DNA of 34,833 nucleotides from JALQTD01 sp036825655 (GTDB lineage Bacteria; Bacteroidota; Bacteroidia; Flavobacteriales_D; Sanyastnellaceae), in contig DAISXU010000009.1 in NCBI GenBank assembly GCA_036825655.1, positions 1 through 34,833 of the forward strand, read 5' to 3'. Below, one piece after another: positions 16,285 to 23,732 of this stretch (its first letter is position 1; each line of letters starts with the position of its first letter). Position numbers and translations under genes: made by a program. Under the pieces are notes generated by a model. That model was not told the DNA's origin. It saw only the letters and a program-made list of their open reading frames with translations, and did not search any database.

Positions 16285-17148
16285 TCAGTACAGTCGGTTT
16301 TCAGGCAAATTCAGGTAGCGATTGACCGCCATAGCCGTCGAAGCTAAACCGATGAGCGTACCCAATGCAGCGAGTCCGATTCCCGCAACGCCGAGTTGCA
16401 GCAAGGAAATGCTCTCGATGATGGTTCCGCCAATGGGTCGGATGATGACGTAAATCCCGGTAATCAGTGCGAAGCTGAAGGCTCCCGAAACAAAACCAAG
16501 CCCTCCGCCTTGCAACATGAAGGGGCGCCGAATGAGTCGTGGATGAGCGCCAACGAGTTGCATCGTTTTGATGATGAACCTGCGGGCAAACACGGTCAGT
16601 CGGATGGTGTTGTTGATCAAAGCAATGGCGACCAAAAGGAAGAGCAGGCAAACCACCCCAAGTGGAAGAATCACCCGCTTCAGGGTGGATTCAAGCCCGG
16701 CCAGCAGGTCGGACTGCCAAACCACGTCATCTACCCCAGGCAGCGATTTGAACCGTTCGATGGTGGCCTTCATGGCTTCCACATTCGCATATTCTGGCCG
16801 CATTTTCAAATCCATCACATCGGGAAGTGGAACGTAGCCGAGGAAGTCCACAAACGACTCCCCCAGTTCGATTTCCAACTCAGCACTTGCTTCGTTCGGA
16901 TCCAAGTACCGGGCCTCGGCAACGGCTTCGTCGGTCCGCAATCCTTCCTGAGCTCGCATGAGCGTGTTCTCGTCCAATTCACGCTGAAAGTACACTTGTG
17001 CCCGAGCTTCGCTTCTCAAGGCCTGTTCTGCGGCTTGGCCTAAGTAGAGCAAACCTGACATGACTCCGATCAAGGTGAGGGTGAGGGTCATTCCCACAAC
17101 GGTGGATAGGGTGGTGGTCCAATTCGATTGGGAAGCGCGAGCAGCCAT
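16285..17148 (-). CDS. ftsX: Cell division protein FtsX
   Basis: FtsX is the membrane partner of the FtsE ATPase; together they activate septal peptidoglycan hydrolases. The 287-residue product has four predicted membrane segments (about 15-37, 160-180, 214-236 and 249-274). Between the first two lies the periplasmic FtsX extracellular domain (QVYFQRELDE through SLPGVDDVVW). The FtsX permease signature after segment 2, INNTIRLTVFARRFIIKTMQLVGA, is intact. No ftsE is in the window, which is common in Bacteroidota, where ftsE and ftsX are often unlinked. It is the first gene of the ftsX-DUF3098-uppP-lipoprotein operon, divergent from the SUF operon. Confidence 0.95.
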   Translation of the reverse strand: MAARASQSNWTTTLSTVVGMTLTLTLIGVMSGLLYLGQAAEQALRSEARAQVYFQRELDENTLMRAQEGLRTDEAVAEARYLDPNEASAELEIELGESFVDFLGYVPLPDVMDLKMRPEYANVEAMKATIERFKSLPGVDDVVWQSDLLAGLESTLKRVILPLGVVCLLFLLVAIALINNTIRLTVFARRFIIKTMQLVGAHPRLIRRPFMLQGGGLGFVSGAFSFALITGIYVIIRPIGGTIIESISLLQLGVAGIGLAALGTLIGLASTAMAVNRYLNLPENRLY

Positions 17149-17167
17149 GTTCTGACAATTTCGGTTT

Positions 17168-17175
17168 CAAACTTA
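17168..17175 (-). promoter_or_regulatory. -7 box upstream of ftsX
   Basis: The minus strand reads TAAGTTTG, an exact TAnnTTTG match, 19 nt before the ftsX ATG. The best -33 candidate is TTC rather than TTG, at about 19 nt spacing. This half of the 122-nt divergent region serves ftsX; the other half serves SUF. Confidence 0.55.
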
Positions 17176-17214
17176 CAACTCCTCAGCGAGGATTGAACTT
17201 CCCTTGGACATTGC

Positions 17215-17247
17215 TTGTTTAGAATCAGTCCAAACAACGTACCTTTG
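17215..17247 (+). promoter_or_regulatory. Promoter of the SUF operon
   Basis: TACCTTTG at 17240-17247 is an exact -7 match and identical to the rlmN box. A TTG at 17215-17217 lies 22 nt upstream. The transcript would begin near 17252, about 20 nt before the first ATG. No IscR- or Fur-like dyad was recognised by eye. Confidence 0.6.
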
Positions 17248-17270
17248 TATCCCTCAATCAAGGTATTTTC

Positions 17271-17597
17271 ATGATCACCATTAACGACAGCGCCCGCGAA
17301 CAAATCCGGCGCCTCCTGCAAGATTCAAAGCATCCAGACACCAGTTTTGTGCGCGTTGGAGTCAAGGGAGGTGGATGTTCTGGGTTGATGTATGACCTGG
17401 ATTTCGATCATGAAATGCGAGAAGGCGATCAGTGTTTTGAGGATGGAGGGGTGAAGGTGGTTGTGGACAGGAAGAGCTTCTTGTACTTGGTCGGCACGGA
17501 ATTGAGGTATTCAGGAGGGCTCAATGGCAAGGGTTTTGAATTCCATAACCCGAATGCAAACCGCACGTGCGGCTGCGGTGAAAGCTTTTCACTCTAA
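17271..17597 (+). CDS. sufA: A-type iron-sulfur carrier/scaffold protein (SufA/IscA/HesB family)
   Basis: A-type carriers accept newly built Fe-S clusters and pass them to target enzymes. The 108-residue product has the three invariant cysteines: C36 in GGGCSGLMY, and C100 and C102 in the C-terminal CGCGESF. It is the first gene of the SUF operon and lies 2 nt before sufB. The A-type subfamily (SufA, IscA, ErpA) cannot be separated confidently by eye; operon position favours SufA. Confidence 0.94.
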   Translation: MITINDSAREQIRRLLQDSKHPDTSFVRVGVKGGGCSGLMYDLDFDHEMREGDQCFEDGGVKVVVDRKSFLYLVGTELRYSGGLNGKGFEFHNPNANRTCGCGESFSL

Positions 17598-17599
17598 CC

Positions 17600-19048
17600 A
17601 TGGCATACGATACAAAGGATCCCACGCTGGAGGCAGTTACGGGCAAGGAATACGAGTTCGGCTTTACGACCGACATCGAGTCTGACAAAGCTCCAGCAGG
17701 CCTGAATGAGGACATCATTCGGCTCATTTCCAGCAAAAAGGAGGAGCCCGAGTGGATGTTGAAATGGCGACTGGAGGCGTTTAAGGCTTGGTGCAACATG
17801 TCAGAACCGGATTGGCCGCACTTGCAGTACGAGCGCCCGGATTACCAGGCGATTAGCTATTACGCAGCGCCCAAGCAGCGTCCCAAGCTCGATTCGCTCG
17901 ACGATGTAGATCCTGAGTTGAGGAAGACCATGGAGCGCCTGGGCATCAGCGTTGACGAGCAGAAACGCTTGAGTGGCGTTGCCGTGGACTTCGTCATGGA
18001 TAGCGTGTCTGTTGCCACCAGTTTCAAAGAGAAATTGGGGGAGCTTGGTATCATTTTCTGCTCCATGAGCGATGCCATCAAAGAGCATCCAGAATTGGTT
18101 AAGCAATACCTCGGAAGTGTGGTGCCAGTGCGTGACAATTTTTTCTCAGCACTCAATTCGGCGGTTTTCACGGACGGATCATTCTGTTACATCCCCAAGG
18201 GGGTGAGGTGCCCCATGGAGTTGAGCACCTACTTCCGGATCAATGAGGCAGGCACGGGTCAATTTGAGCGCACACTTGTCATAGCAGATGAGGACAGCTT
18301 TGTCAGCTACTTGGAAGGGTGCACGGCCCCACAACGGGATGAGCATCAATTGCATGCAGCTGTGGTTGAGTTGGTGGCGCTGGATCGTTCTGAAATCAAG
18401 TATTCTACGGTACAGAATTGGTACCCAGGGGATGCTGAAGGGCAAGGGGGAGTTTACAATTTTGTCACCAAGCGAGGCATCTGTCAAGAACACGCGAAGA
18501 TCAGTTGGACTCAAGTAGAAACAGGGAGTGCCGTTACTTGGAAATACCCAAGTTGCATTTTGAAAGGCGACCACAGCGTTGGAGAGTTTTACAGCGTAGC
18601 TGTTACCAACAACTGCCAGCAAGCTGACACGGGCACCAAAATGATTCACCTGGGGCGCAACACCCATTCCACCATCATCAGTAAAGGGATCAGTTCTGGG
18701 AAGAGCCACAACAGCTACCGCGGACAAGTTTCCATCGCTCCCACTGCGGCAAACGCGCGCAACTTTTCGCAATGCGATTCTTTGCTGATGACGGACACGA
18801 GTGGAGCACACACGTTTCCATACATCGATGTGCAGAACCCTACGGCACAAGTAGAACACGAAGCGACAACCTCTAAAATCGGTGAAGATCAAATTTTCTA
18901 CTGTTTGCAGCGTGGCATCGATGAAGAGCAGGCGATCAGCTTGATTGTCAATGGATACGCGAAGGAAGTCCTCAATAAATTGCCCATGGAATTCGCGGTT
19001 GAGGCGCAAAAATTGCTCGCTATTTCACTTGAAGGAAGTGTCGGATAA
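17600..19048 (+). CDS. sufB: Fe-S cluster assembly scaffold protein SufB
   Basis: SufB is the core scaffold of the SufBCD complex on which Fe-S clusters are built. The 482-residue product has the family's usual length and motifs: FTDGSFCYIPKGVRCP at about 190-205, FVSYLEGCTAPQRDEHQLHAA at about 234-254, and the conserved cysteine C392 in ARNFSQCDSLL, the position corresponding to the E. coli cluster-building cysteine. No intein or disruption is seen. It follows the carrier gene by 2 nt and precedes sufC by 10 nt. Confidence 0.98.
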   Translation: MAYDTKDPTLEAVTGKEYEFGFTTDIESDKAPAGLNEDIIRLISSKKEEPEWMLKWRLEAFKAWCNMSEPDWPHLQYERPDYQAISYYAAPKQRPKLDSLDDVDPELRKTMERLGISVDEQKRLSGVAVDFVMDSVSVATSFKEKLGELGIIFCSMSDAIKEHPELVKQYLGSVVPVRDNFFSALNSAVFTDGSFCYIPKGVRCPMELSTYFRINEAGTGQFERTLVIADEDSFVSYLEGCTAPQRDEHQLHAAVVELVALDRSEIKYSTVQNWYPGDAEGQGGVYNFVTKRGICQEHAKISWTQVETGSAVTWKYPSCILKGDHSVGEFYSVAVTNNCQQADTGTKMIHLGRNTHSTIISKGISSGKSHNSYRGQVSIAPTAANARNFSQCDSLLMTDTSGAHTFPYIDVQNPTAQVEHEATTSKIGEDQIFYCLQRGIDEEQAISLIVNGYAKEVLNKLPMEFAVEAQKLLAISLEGSVG

Positions 19049-19058
19049 ACCAACGGAA

Positions 19059-19811
19059 ATGCTTGAAATCAACAACTTACATGCAAAGATTGATGAAAAT
19101 CAGATCTTGCAAGGATTGAACTTGACCATTGGACCAGGTGAGGTACATGCCATCATGGGCCCGAATGGTTCGGGCAAATCCACTCTGGCTTCCGTGCTTG
19201 CTGGCCGGGAGGATTATGAGGTAACAGCGGGCTCCGTGGCCTTTGGTCAGGAAGATTTGTTGGAGTTGGATGCCACAGAACGCGCCCGGAGTGGCTTGTT
19301 TTTGGCTTTCCAATACCCCGTGGAGATTCCAGGCGTGAGCAATATGAATTTCATGCGTGCGGCGCTCAATGGGAAGCGGGAACATGCGGGCCTCGATCCG
19401 ATTTCGGGGAAGGATTTCCTGGCGAAAGTAAAAGAATGTGCGGAGTTGGTGGAGCTGGATGGTCGTTTGCGAAATCGCTCAGTGAATGAGGGTTTCTCAG
19501 GTGGAGAAAAGAAGCGCAATGAGATTTTTCAAATGGCGATGTTGGAGCCCAAACTGGCCATTCTAGATGAAACCGATTCGGGTTTGGACATCGACGCCTT
19601 GCGCATTGTTTCCAACGGCGTCAATGCGATGCGTTCTGCTGACCGGAGCTTTTTAGTGATTACCCACTACCAGCGGTTGCTCGACCACATCGTGCCCGAT
19701 TTTGTTCACGTTCTTTATAAAGGCCGAATCGTTCGAACTGGGGGGAAGGAACTTGCGCTGGAGCTCGAGGAACGGGGTTACGATTGGATCAAAGACGAAG
19801 CCATCGCCTAA
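19059..19811 (+). CDS. sufC: Fe-S assembly ATPase SufC
   Basis: SufC is the ABC-type ATPase of the SufBCD scaffold; its ATP hydrolysis drives the conformational change needed for cluster assembly. The product of 250 residues has Walker A GPNGSGKST at 34-42, the Q-loop in LAFQYP, the SufC-type signature FSGGEKKRNEI, Walker B LAILDETDSGLD, and a switch histidine in VITHYQRLL. The ATG at 19059 is supported by the standard MLEINNLHA beginning; the frame is open further upstream only because it overlaps the end of sufB. The stop codon overlaps the sufD start by 1 nt (TAATG). Confidence 0.98.
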   Translation: MLEINNLHAKIDENQILQGLNLTIGPGEVHAIMGPNGSGKSTLASVLAGREDYEVTAGSVAFGQEDLLELDATERARSGLFLAFQYPVEIPGVSNMNFMRAALNGKREHAGLDPISGKDFLAKVKECAELVELDGRLRNRSVNEGFSGGEKKRNEIFQMAMLEPKLAILDETDSGLDIDALRIVSNGVNAMRSADRSFLVITHYQRLLDHIVPDFVHVLYKGRIVRTGGKELALELEERGYDWIKDEAIA

Positions 19812-21116
19812 TGGAAGCAGCAATGACTCAGGCCCCTTCTGATTTTTGGGATGATGTGCGTGAACGCCTGGTATTGACGCCTGCTCCAGCCGCGGTTGCA
19901 AAACAGGCTGAGGTCTTGTTGGAGGGCTGGGGCTTGAATCCAGCAGAATTCACATCCCTTCCCGTTCCACACCGGAGGCTTGAACGCTGGAAGCACACTC
20001 CGATTGCACCTTTATTGAAGGGAAAGTGGAGGAAGCAAGAAGGATCGGATCCAGGCGTGGAAACACAGCCAGTGCCAGGTCTAGAGGCTTACCGATTGGT
20101 TTTTGTCAACGGCGTTTTCAAGGCCGAATGGAGTGATTTGCCGGTTGCTGAAGGCGTGCGCTGCATGCCGATGTCAGCTGCCCCCCCTCAGGAATGGATG
20201 GCTTCGGCGCACCAAGACGATTGGTTTGCGGCTGTGCATGCCTNNNNNNNNNNATGGCCTTTTCCTCGAGGTGGGCCGCGGTGTCCAGGTGGATCGTCCA
20301 ATTCTCATTCACCACATTGTGGAAGGATCGGAGGTTGCTGCGTTTCCACGCCACACCGTGAGGGTAGCTGAGGGCGCTGCTGTGAAGTTGATTGGTTGGC
20401 ACTCAGCCTCCCAGAGCAGCACGGGTTTGGTGGTAAGTCGCTGGGACGTGAAGGTGGATGAGCGCGCGCGGTGCGAATGGGAGCAGATTGAAAACGTCGA
20501 AGGAGCTGTGCACCACGTGCATTTCCCATGCATCGAACAGGCCCGTGACAGCTATTTCCGGATTCACTCGGTAAGCCCACAAACGCATTGGTCCAGACAT
20601 GATTTGCGAATTCGGGTGATGGGGGAGCATGCGGAAACCGTCTTGCATGGTTGTTCATTGCCTCAGGCTTCAGAGTTTGTGGATCACCACACAACGGTGG
20701 ACCACCGCGTTCCCAATTGCCGCAGCGAAGAGGACTACCGCAGTGTATTGTATGATCACGCAACGGGGGTGTTCAACGGCAAGGTGTTTGTTCGCGTTGA
20801 TGCTCAAAAAACAGACGCGTACCAAAAGAGTGCGAACATTTTAGCGAGCACCACAGCCACGCTGCACGCCAAGCCTGAGTTGGAGATTTACGCGGATGAC
20901 GTGAAGTGCAGCCACGGATGCACGGTGGGCCAGCTGGATCAAGAGGCCTTGTTCTACGCTCGATCTCGGGGGATTGGAAAAGAAGATGCCCACGCGTTGT
21001 TGGTCCAGGCCTTCATCGCGGAGGTGGTGAATGGCATTGGGGTGGATGAGGTACGGGCGGAAGTTCAGCATGCATTTGCTGCTCGTCGCGGTTGGTTGAG
21101 CAACGATGCGGTATGA
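19811..21116 (+). CDS. sufD: Fe-S cluster assembly protein SufD, interrupted by an assembly gap
   Basis: SufD partners SufB in the SufBC2D scaffold and aids iron entry. The gene is in two frames only because a 10-N run at 20244-20253 stands in the sequence. Left of the gap, 144 codons end in WFAAVHA. Right of it, the frame resumes at (D/N)GLFLEVGRGVQVDRPILI and runs about 286 residues, with SufD features such as FNGKVFVRVDAQKTDAYQ and the KCSHGCTVGQLD segment. Homologues have ALN-type residues and then a few residues before DGLF, so only about 3-6 residues seem to be missing. An intact frame needs a true gap that is a multiple of 3, so the 10 Ns are a placeholder. The downstream ATGA overlap couples tlyA to it. 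Confidence 0.93.
20244..20253. other. Ten-N assembly gap within sufD
   Basis: Ten consecutive N bases break the sufD reading frame. The length is not a multiple of 3, while coding sequence on both sides is intact, so this is a scaffold or ambiguity placeholder and not a natural frameshift. Confidence 0.99.
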
Positions 21117-21889
21117 CGGCATCGCCTGAGCGCGAGCGATTGGACAAATTGCTCATCGAGCAAGGCTGGGCAAAATCAAGGCCCCGGGCAGAGCGCCTCA
21201 TTGTGGAATTTGGGGTGAAGGTGGACGGTGAATTGGTCAAGAAACCAGGAAAGAGGGTTTCAAGAAACGCGAAGTTGCAGCCGATGGGAGAGGAAATGCC
21301 TTGGGTGGGACGGGGTGCATACAAGTTGCTAGCGGCCCTTGAACATTGGTCACAGATTGAATTGAAAGACCGCGTTGTCTTAGATGTAGGTTCCTCAACA
21401 GGAGGCTTTACGCAAGTGTGCTTGAATCAAGGGGCTCGTGGCGTTTGTGCGGTTGATACCGGGCGAGATCAATTGGACAGTTCCTTGCGCGCAGATGACC
21501 GAATCGCTTTGTTTGAGCAGACGAATGTGCTCCATTTGAAGCCGGAGGACATCCTCTCGGCATTCAATCAATTGGCTGATTTGGCGGTGGTCGATGTGTC
21601 TTTCGTGAGTTCTACCCTTTTGTTCCCGGTGTTGCCGACCTTGCTCTTGCCGGATGGGCAAGTCATTTTGTTGGTTAAGCCTCAATTCGAGGTGGGGCCC
21701 ACGGGTTTGGGCCGAAATGGCATCGTCCGAAGCAACAAGTTGAGGAACCAAGCTGTTAAGAAGGTAGAATTGGCGGCACTGCAACACGGAGCCCAAGTCA
21801 TAGCATGCATGGAATCTCCTGTGGTTGGCGGTGACGGCAACATCGAGTTCCTGATGTGGTTGAGGTTTCCTTCCAGTCAATCCGTTTAA
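21113..21889 (+). CDS. tlyA: TlyA-family rRNA (cytidine-2'-O)-methyltransferase
   Basis: TlyA enzymes 2'-O-methylate cytidines in 16S and 23S rRNA, and some homologues are annotated as hemolysin A. The product of 258 residues has an N-terminal S4 RNA-binding domain (about 7-60, ERLDKLLIEQGWAKSR), a linker with WVGRGAYKL, and a FtsJ-like methyltransferase domain with the SAM motif DVGSSTGGFT at 91-100. The K-D-K-E catalytic set fits K71, D161, K189 and a glutamate in GNIEFLMWLR. The ATG at 21113 overlaps the sufD stop by 4 nt. Position is the odd point: it sits inside the SUF operon, between sufD and sufS, with overlap upstream and a 10-nt gap downstream, so it must be coexpressed with Fe-S assembly. 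The enzyme itself needs no Fe-S cluster as far as is known. Confidence 0.93.
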   Translation: MTASPERERLDKLLIEQGWAKSRPRAERLIVEFGVKVDGELVKKPGKRVSRNAKLQPMGEEMPWVGRGAYKLLAALEHWSQIELKDRVVLDVGSSTGGFTQVCLNQGARGVCAVDTGRDQLDSSLRADDRIALFEQTNVLHLKPEDILSAFNQLADLAVVDVSFVSSTLLFPVLPTLLLPDGQVILLVKPQFEVGPTGLGRNGIVRSNKLRNQAVKKVELAALQHGAQVIACMESPVVGGDGNIEFLMWLRFPSSQSV

Positions 21890-21899
21890 GTTCGTACCC

Positions 21900-23144
21900 A
21901 TGACCGACCACCAATCCGAGAACCTGTTGGATTTGACCGCAATCCGGTCACAGTTCCCTGTGCTACACCAATCGGTTCATGGCAAGCAATTGGTGTACCT
22001 CGACAGCGCGGCCTCCTCCCAAAAGCCGCTCGCGGTCATCGAGGCGCAATCGGATTATTTGATGCACCACCATTCGAATGTTCACCGGGGGGTGCATGCC
22101 TTGTCTCAGCGGGCCACGGATGCTTTTGAAGCCGCGCGGAAAAAGGTCCAGTTGTTTTTGAATGCGAAGCTGCAGGAGGAGGTTGTTTGGACGCAAGGAG
22201 CTACAGATGCCATTAACTTGGTAGCCCAAAGCTGGGGGCGGTCCAATTTGAAGGCGGGCGATCGCATCCTCATCAGCCGCATGGAGCATCATGCGAACAT
22301 TGTTCCGTGGCAGATGATTGCTGAGGAAAAGGGCTTGTTCATCGATGTCGTCGAATTTGAAGAGGATGGCTCTTTGGATTGGGACAGTTTTCATCAAGGA
22401 TTGAGCCATTCGCCGCGCTTGGTGGCCATGACATACGTCTCCAATGCCTTGGGCACGGTCAATGATGTTCGCCGAATTGTTGATGAGGCCCACGCGGTGA
22501 ATGCCCTTGTGTTAATCGATGGCGCTCAAGCGGCACCTCATAAGCAAGTGGACGTACAGGCATTGGGCTGTGACTTCTTTGTTTTCAGTGGCCACAAGAC
22601 GTATGGACCAACGGGCATTGGTGTCTTGTATGCGAAGCATGCGCATTTGGAAAACATGCCGCCTTGGAAAGGTGGTGGGGAAATGATTGCGGATGTGAAC
22701 CTTGAGCGGGGGACAACCTTCGCACCTGTTCCGTTTAAATTTGAAGCCGGTACGCCGCACATCAGTGGAGCCATTGCTTTGGGCGCCGCCTTGGATTGGA
22801 TGCAGGAGGTTGGGGTAAGTGCCATTGCGAAGCATGAGGAAGCCCTCACGAAATTGACGACGGAGGCGCTGTTGTCCATTCCAGGCATGAGGCTGATTGG
22901 CACAGCGGAAGGGAAGGCGGGCGTGGTCAGTTTCCTCATTGATGGAGTCCACCCGTTTGACCTTGGATCGTTGCTGGATGCGCAGGGAATCGCGGTCAGA
23001 ACGGGACAGCATTGCACCCAACCGTTGATGGATTACCTCGGGATTCCTGGGACTGTTCGAGCTTCTTTTGGGGTGTACAATACAAGCCAGGAGGTCGAGG
23101 CCTTGTACAATGGGCTGGAACGCGCCTTGGCCATGTTGAAATAA
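21900..23144 (+). CDS. sufS: Cysteine desulfurase SufS
   Basis: SufS is the PLP enzyme that removes sulfur from cysteine and hands it to SufE for Fe-S assembly. The 414-residue product is a group II (SufS/CsdA) desulfurase. The PLP lysine is K233 in FSGHKTYGPTGIG, the pyridoxal-binding histidine lies in RMEHHANIVPW, and the active-site cysteine is C372 in RTGQHCTQP. The short loop around the cysteine is typical of SufS, which needs a SufE or SufU partner; sufE follows 6 nt downstream. Confidence 0.98.
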   Translation: MTDHQSENLLDLTAIRSQFPVLHQSVHGKQLVYLDSAASSQKPLAVIEAQSDYLMHHHSNVHRGVHALSQRATDAFEAARKKVQLFLNAKLQEEVVWTQGATDAINLVAQSWGRSNLKAGDRILISRMEHHANIVPWQMIAEEKGLFIDVVEFEEDGSLDWDSFHQGLSHSPRLVAMTYVSNALGTVNDVRRIVDEAHAVNALVLIDGAQAAPHKQVDVQALGCDFFVFSGHKTYGPTGIGVLYAKHAHLENMPPWKGGGEMIADVNLERGTTFAPVPFKFEAGTPHISGAIALGAALDWMQEVGVSAIAKHEEALTKLTTEALLSIPGMRLIGTAEGKAGVVSFLIDGVHPFDLGSLLDAQGIAVRTGQHCTQPLMDYLGIPGTVRASFGVYNTSQEVEALYNGLERALAMLK

Positions 23145-23150
23145 GAGCAC

Positions 23151-23582
23151 ATGAATCAAGAAGAACTGAATCGTCGGCAGCAAGAATTGGTGGATGAATT
23201 TGCCATGTTCGATGAATGGATGGACAAATATGAGCACATCATAGAATTGGGCAAGGAATTGCCGGTCTTGCCTTTGGATGAGGCAGATGACGGGCACTTG
23301 ATCAAGGGATGCCAAAGCCGGGTTTGGTTGGATGCTCGCCTTTCCGATGAGGGCCAAGTGCATTATCGGGCCAATAGCGATGCCATCATCACCAAGGGGT
23401 TGGTTTCTTTGATGGTTCGTGTTCTGGACGGGTTATCTCCTGCCACCGTGGTGGGAGCAGAGTTGTGGTTTTTGGATGACATCGGTTTGAAAAGTCACCT
23501 TTCCCCTACGCGCGCCAATGGCCTTTTGGCCATGGTTAAGCAGATGAAAATGTACGGATTGGCCTTTCAAGCTAAGGCATGA
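23151..23582 (+). CDS. sufE: Sulfur acceptor protein SufE
   Basis: SufE takes persulfide sulfur from SufS and transfers it to SufB. The 143-residue product has the active-site cysteine C54 in HLIKGCQSRVW and the typical C-terminal LSPTRANGLLAMVKQMK helix. It is the last gene of the SUF operon; the stop codon is followed within 3 nt by the terminator stem. The operon lacks the SufT/DUF59 gene seen in some SUF clusters. Confidence 0.97.
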   Translation: MNQEELNRRQQELVDEFAMFDEWMDKYEHIIELGKELPVLPLDEADDGHLIKGCQSRVWLDARLSDEGQVHYRANSDAIITKGLVSLMVRVLDGLSPATVVGAELWFLDDIGLKSHLSPTRANGLLAMVKQMKMYGLAFQAKA

Positions 23583-23584
23583 AA

Positions 23585-23605
23585 AACCCCCTCAGAGAGG
23601 GGGTT
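23585..23605. terminator. Bidirectional intrinsic terminator between SUF and the tryptophan-dioxygenase unit
   Basis: A perfect 9-bp stem (AACCCCCTC at 23585-23593 and GAGGGGGTT at 23597-23605) has a 3-nt AGA loop. Toward the minus strand it is followed by a run of five Ts and then C, a good U-tract, so it terminates the minus-strand unit well. Toward the plus strand the tail is only TT. It therefore separates two converging operons. Confidence 0.85.
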
Positions 23606-23620
23606 AAGTTCGACCGAGCC

Positions 23621-23725
23621 CTACAATCCAAGGTACTTGCAGGTCATTAGGGTGCGGAGGCCCGATTCGTTTTTCAGCAACGTTGTTGCTTTCTCTAAAC
23701 CTCCCAAGTTGCAAATAGGTTGCAC
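23621..23725 (-). CDS. Possible 34-residue small protein after the M23 peptidase gene
   Basis: On the minus strand a GTG at 23725 begins 7 nt after the peptidase stop codon and opens a frame of 34 codons ending in TAG, 15 nt before the terminator stem. The predicted peptide contains GGLEKATTLLKNESGLRTLM and ends TCKYLGL. It has two cysteines, no proline after residue 3, and could form an amphipathic helix. Codon choice resembles the neighbouring genes and no in-frame stop interrupts it. There is no ATG or strong ribosome-binding site, and I recognise no family. It could equally be untranslated 3' UTR. Confidence 0.3.
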   Translation of the reverse strand: MQPICNLGGLEKATTLLKNESGLRTLMTCKYLGL

Positions 23726-23732
23726 CGAGCAA

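Noticed and set aside
16396..17043. 215-codon plus-strand frame opposite ftsX
   Set aside because: The antisense frame of ftsX; the ftsX translation has clear membrane segments and family signature while this one has none.
18179..19009. 276-codon antisense open frame across sufB
   Set aside because: It lies wholly within a well-supported sufB, has a low-complexity, non-globular translation with no recognised motif, and follows from the codon bias of the real gene.
20103..20371. sufD read as two separate genes or a frameshift pseudogene
   Set aside because: The break is exactly at the N run and both flanks are intact SufD; this is an assembly artefact.
22512..23363. 283-codon antisense open frame across sufS and sufE
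   Set aside because: It spans two confident genes on the other strand and encodes no plausible domain.
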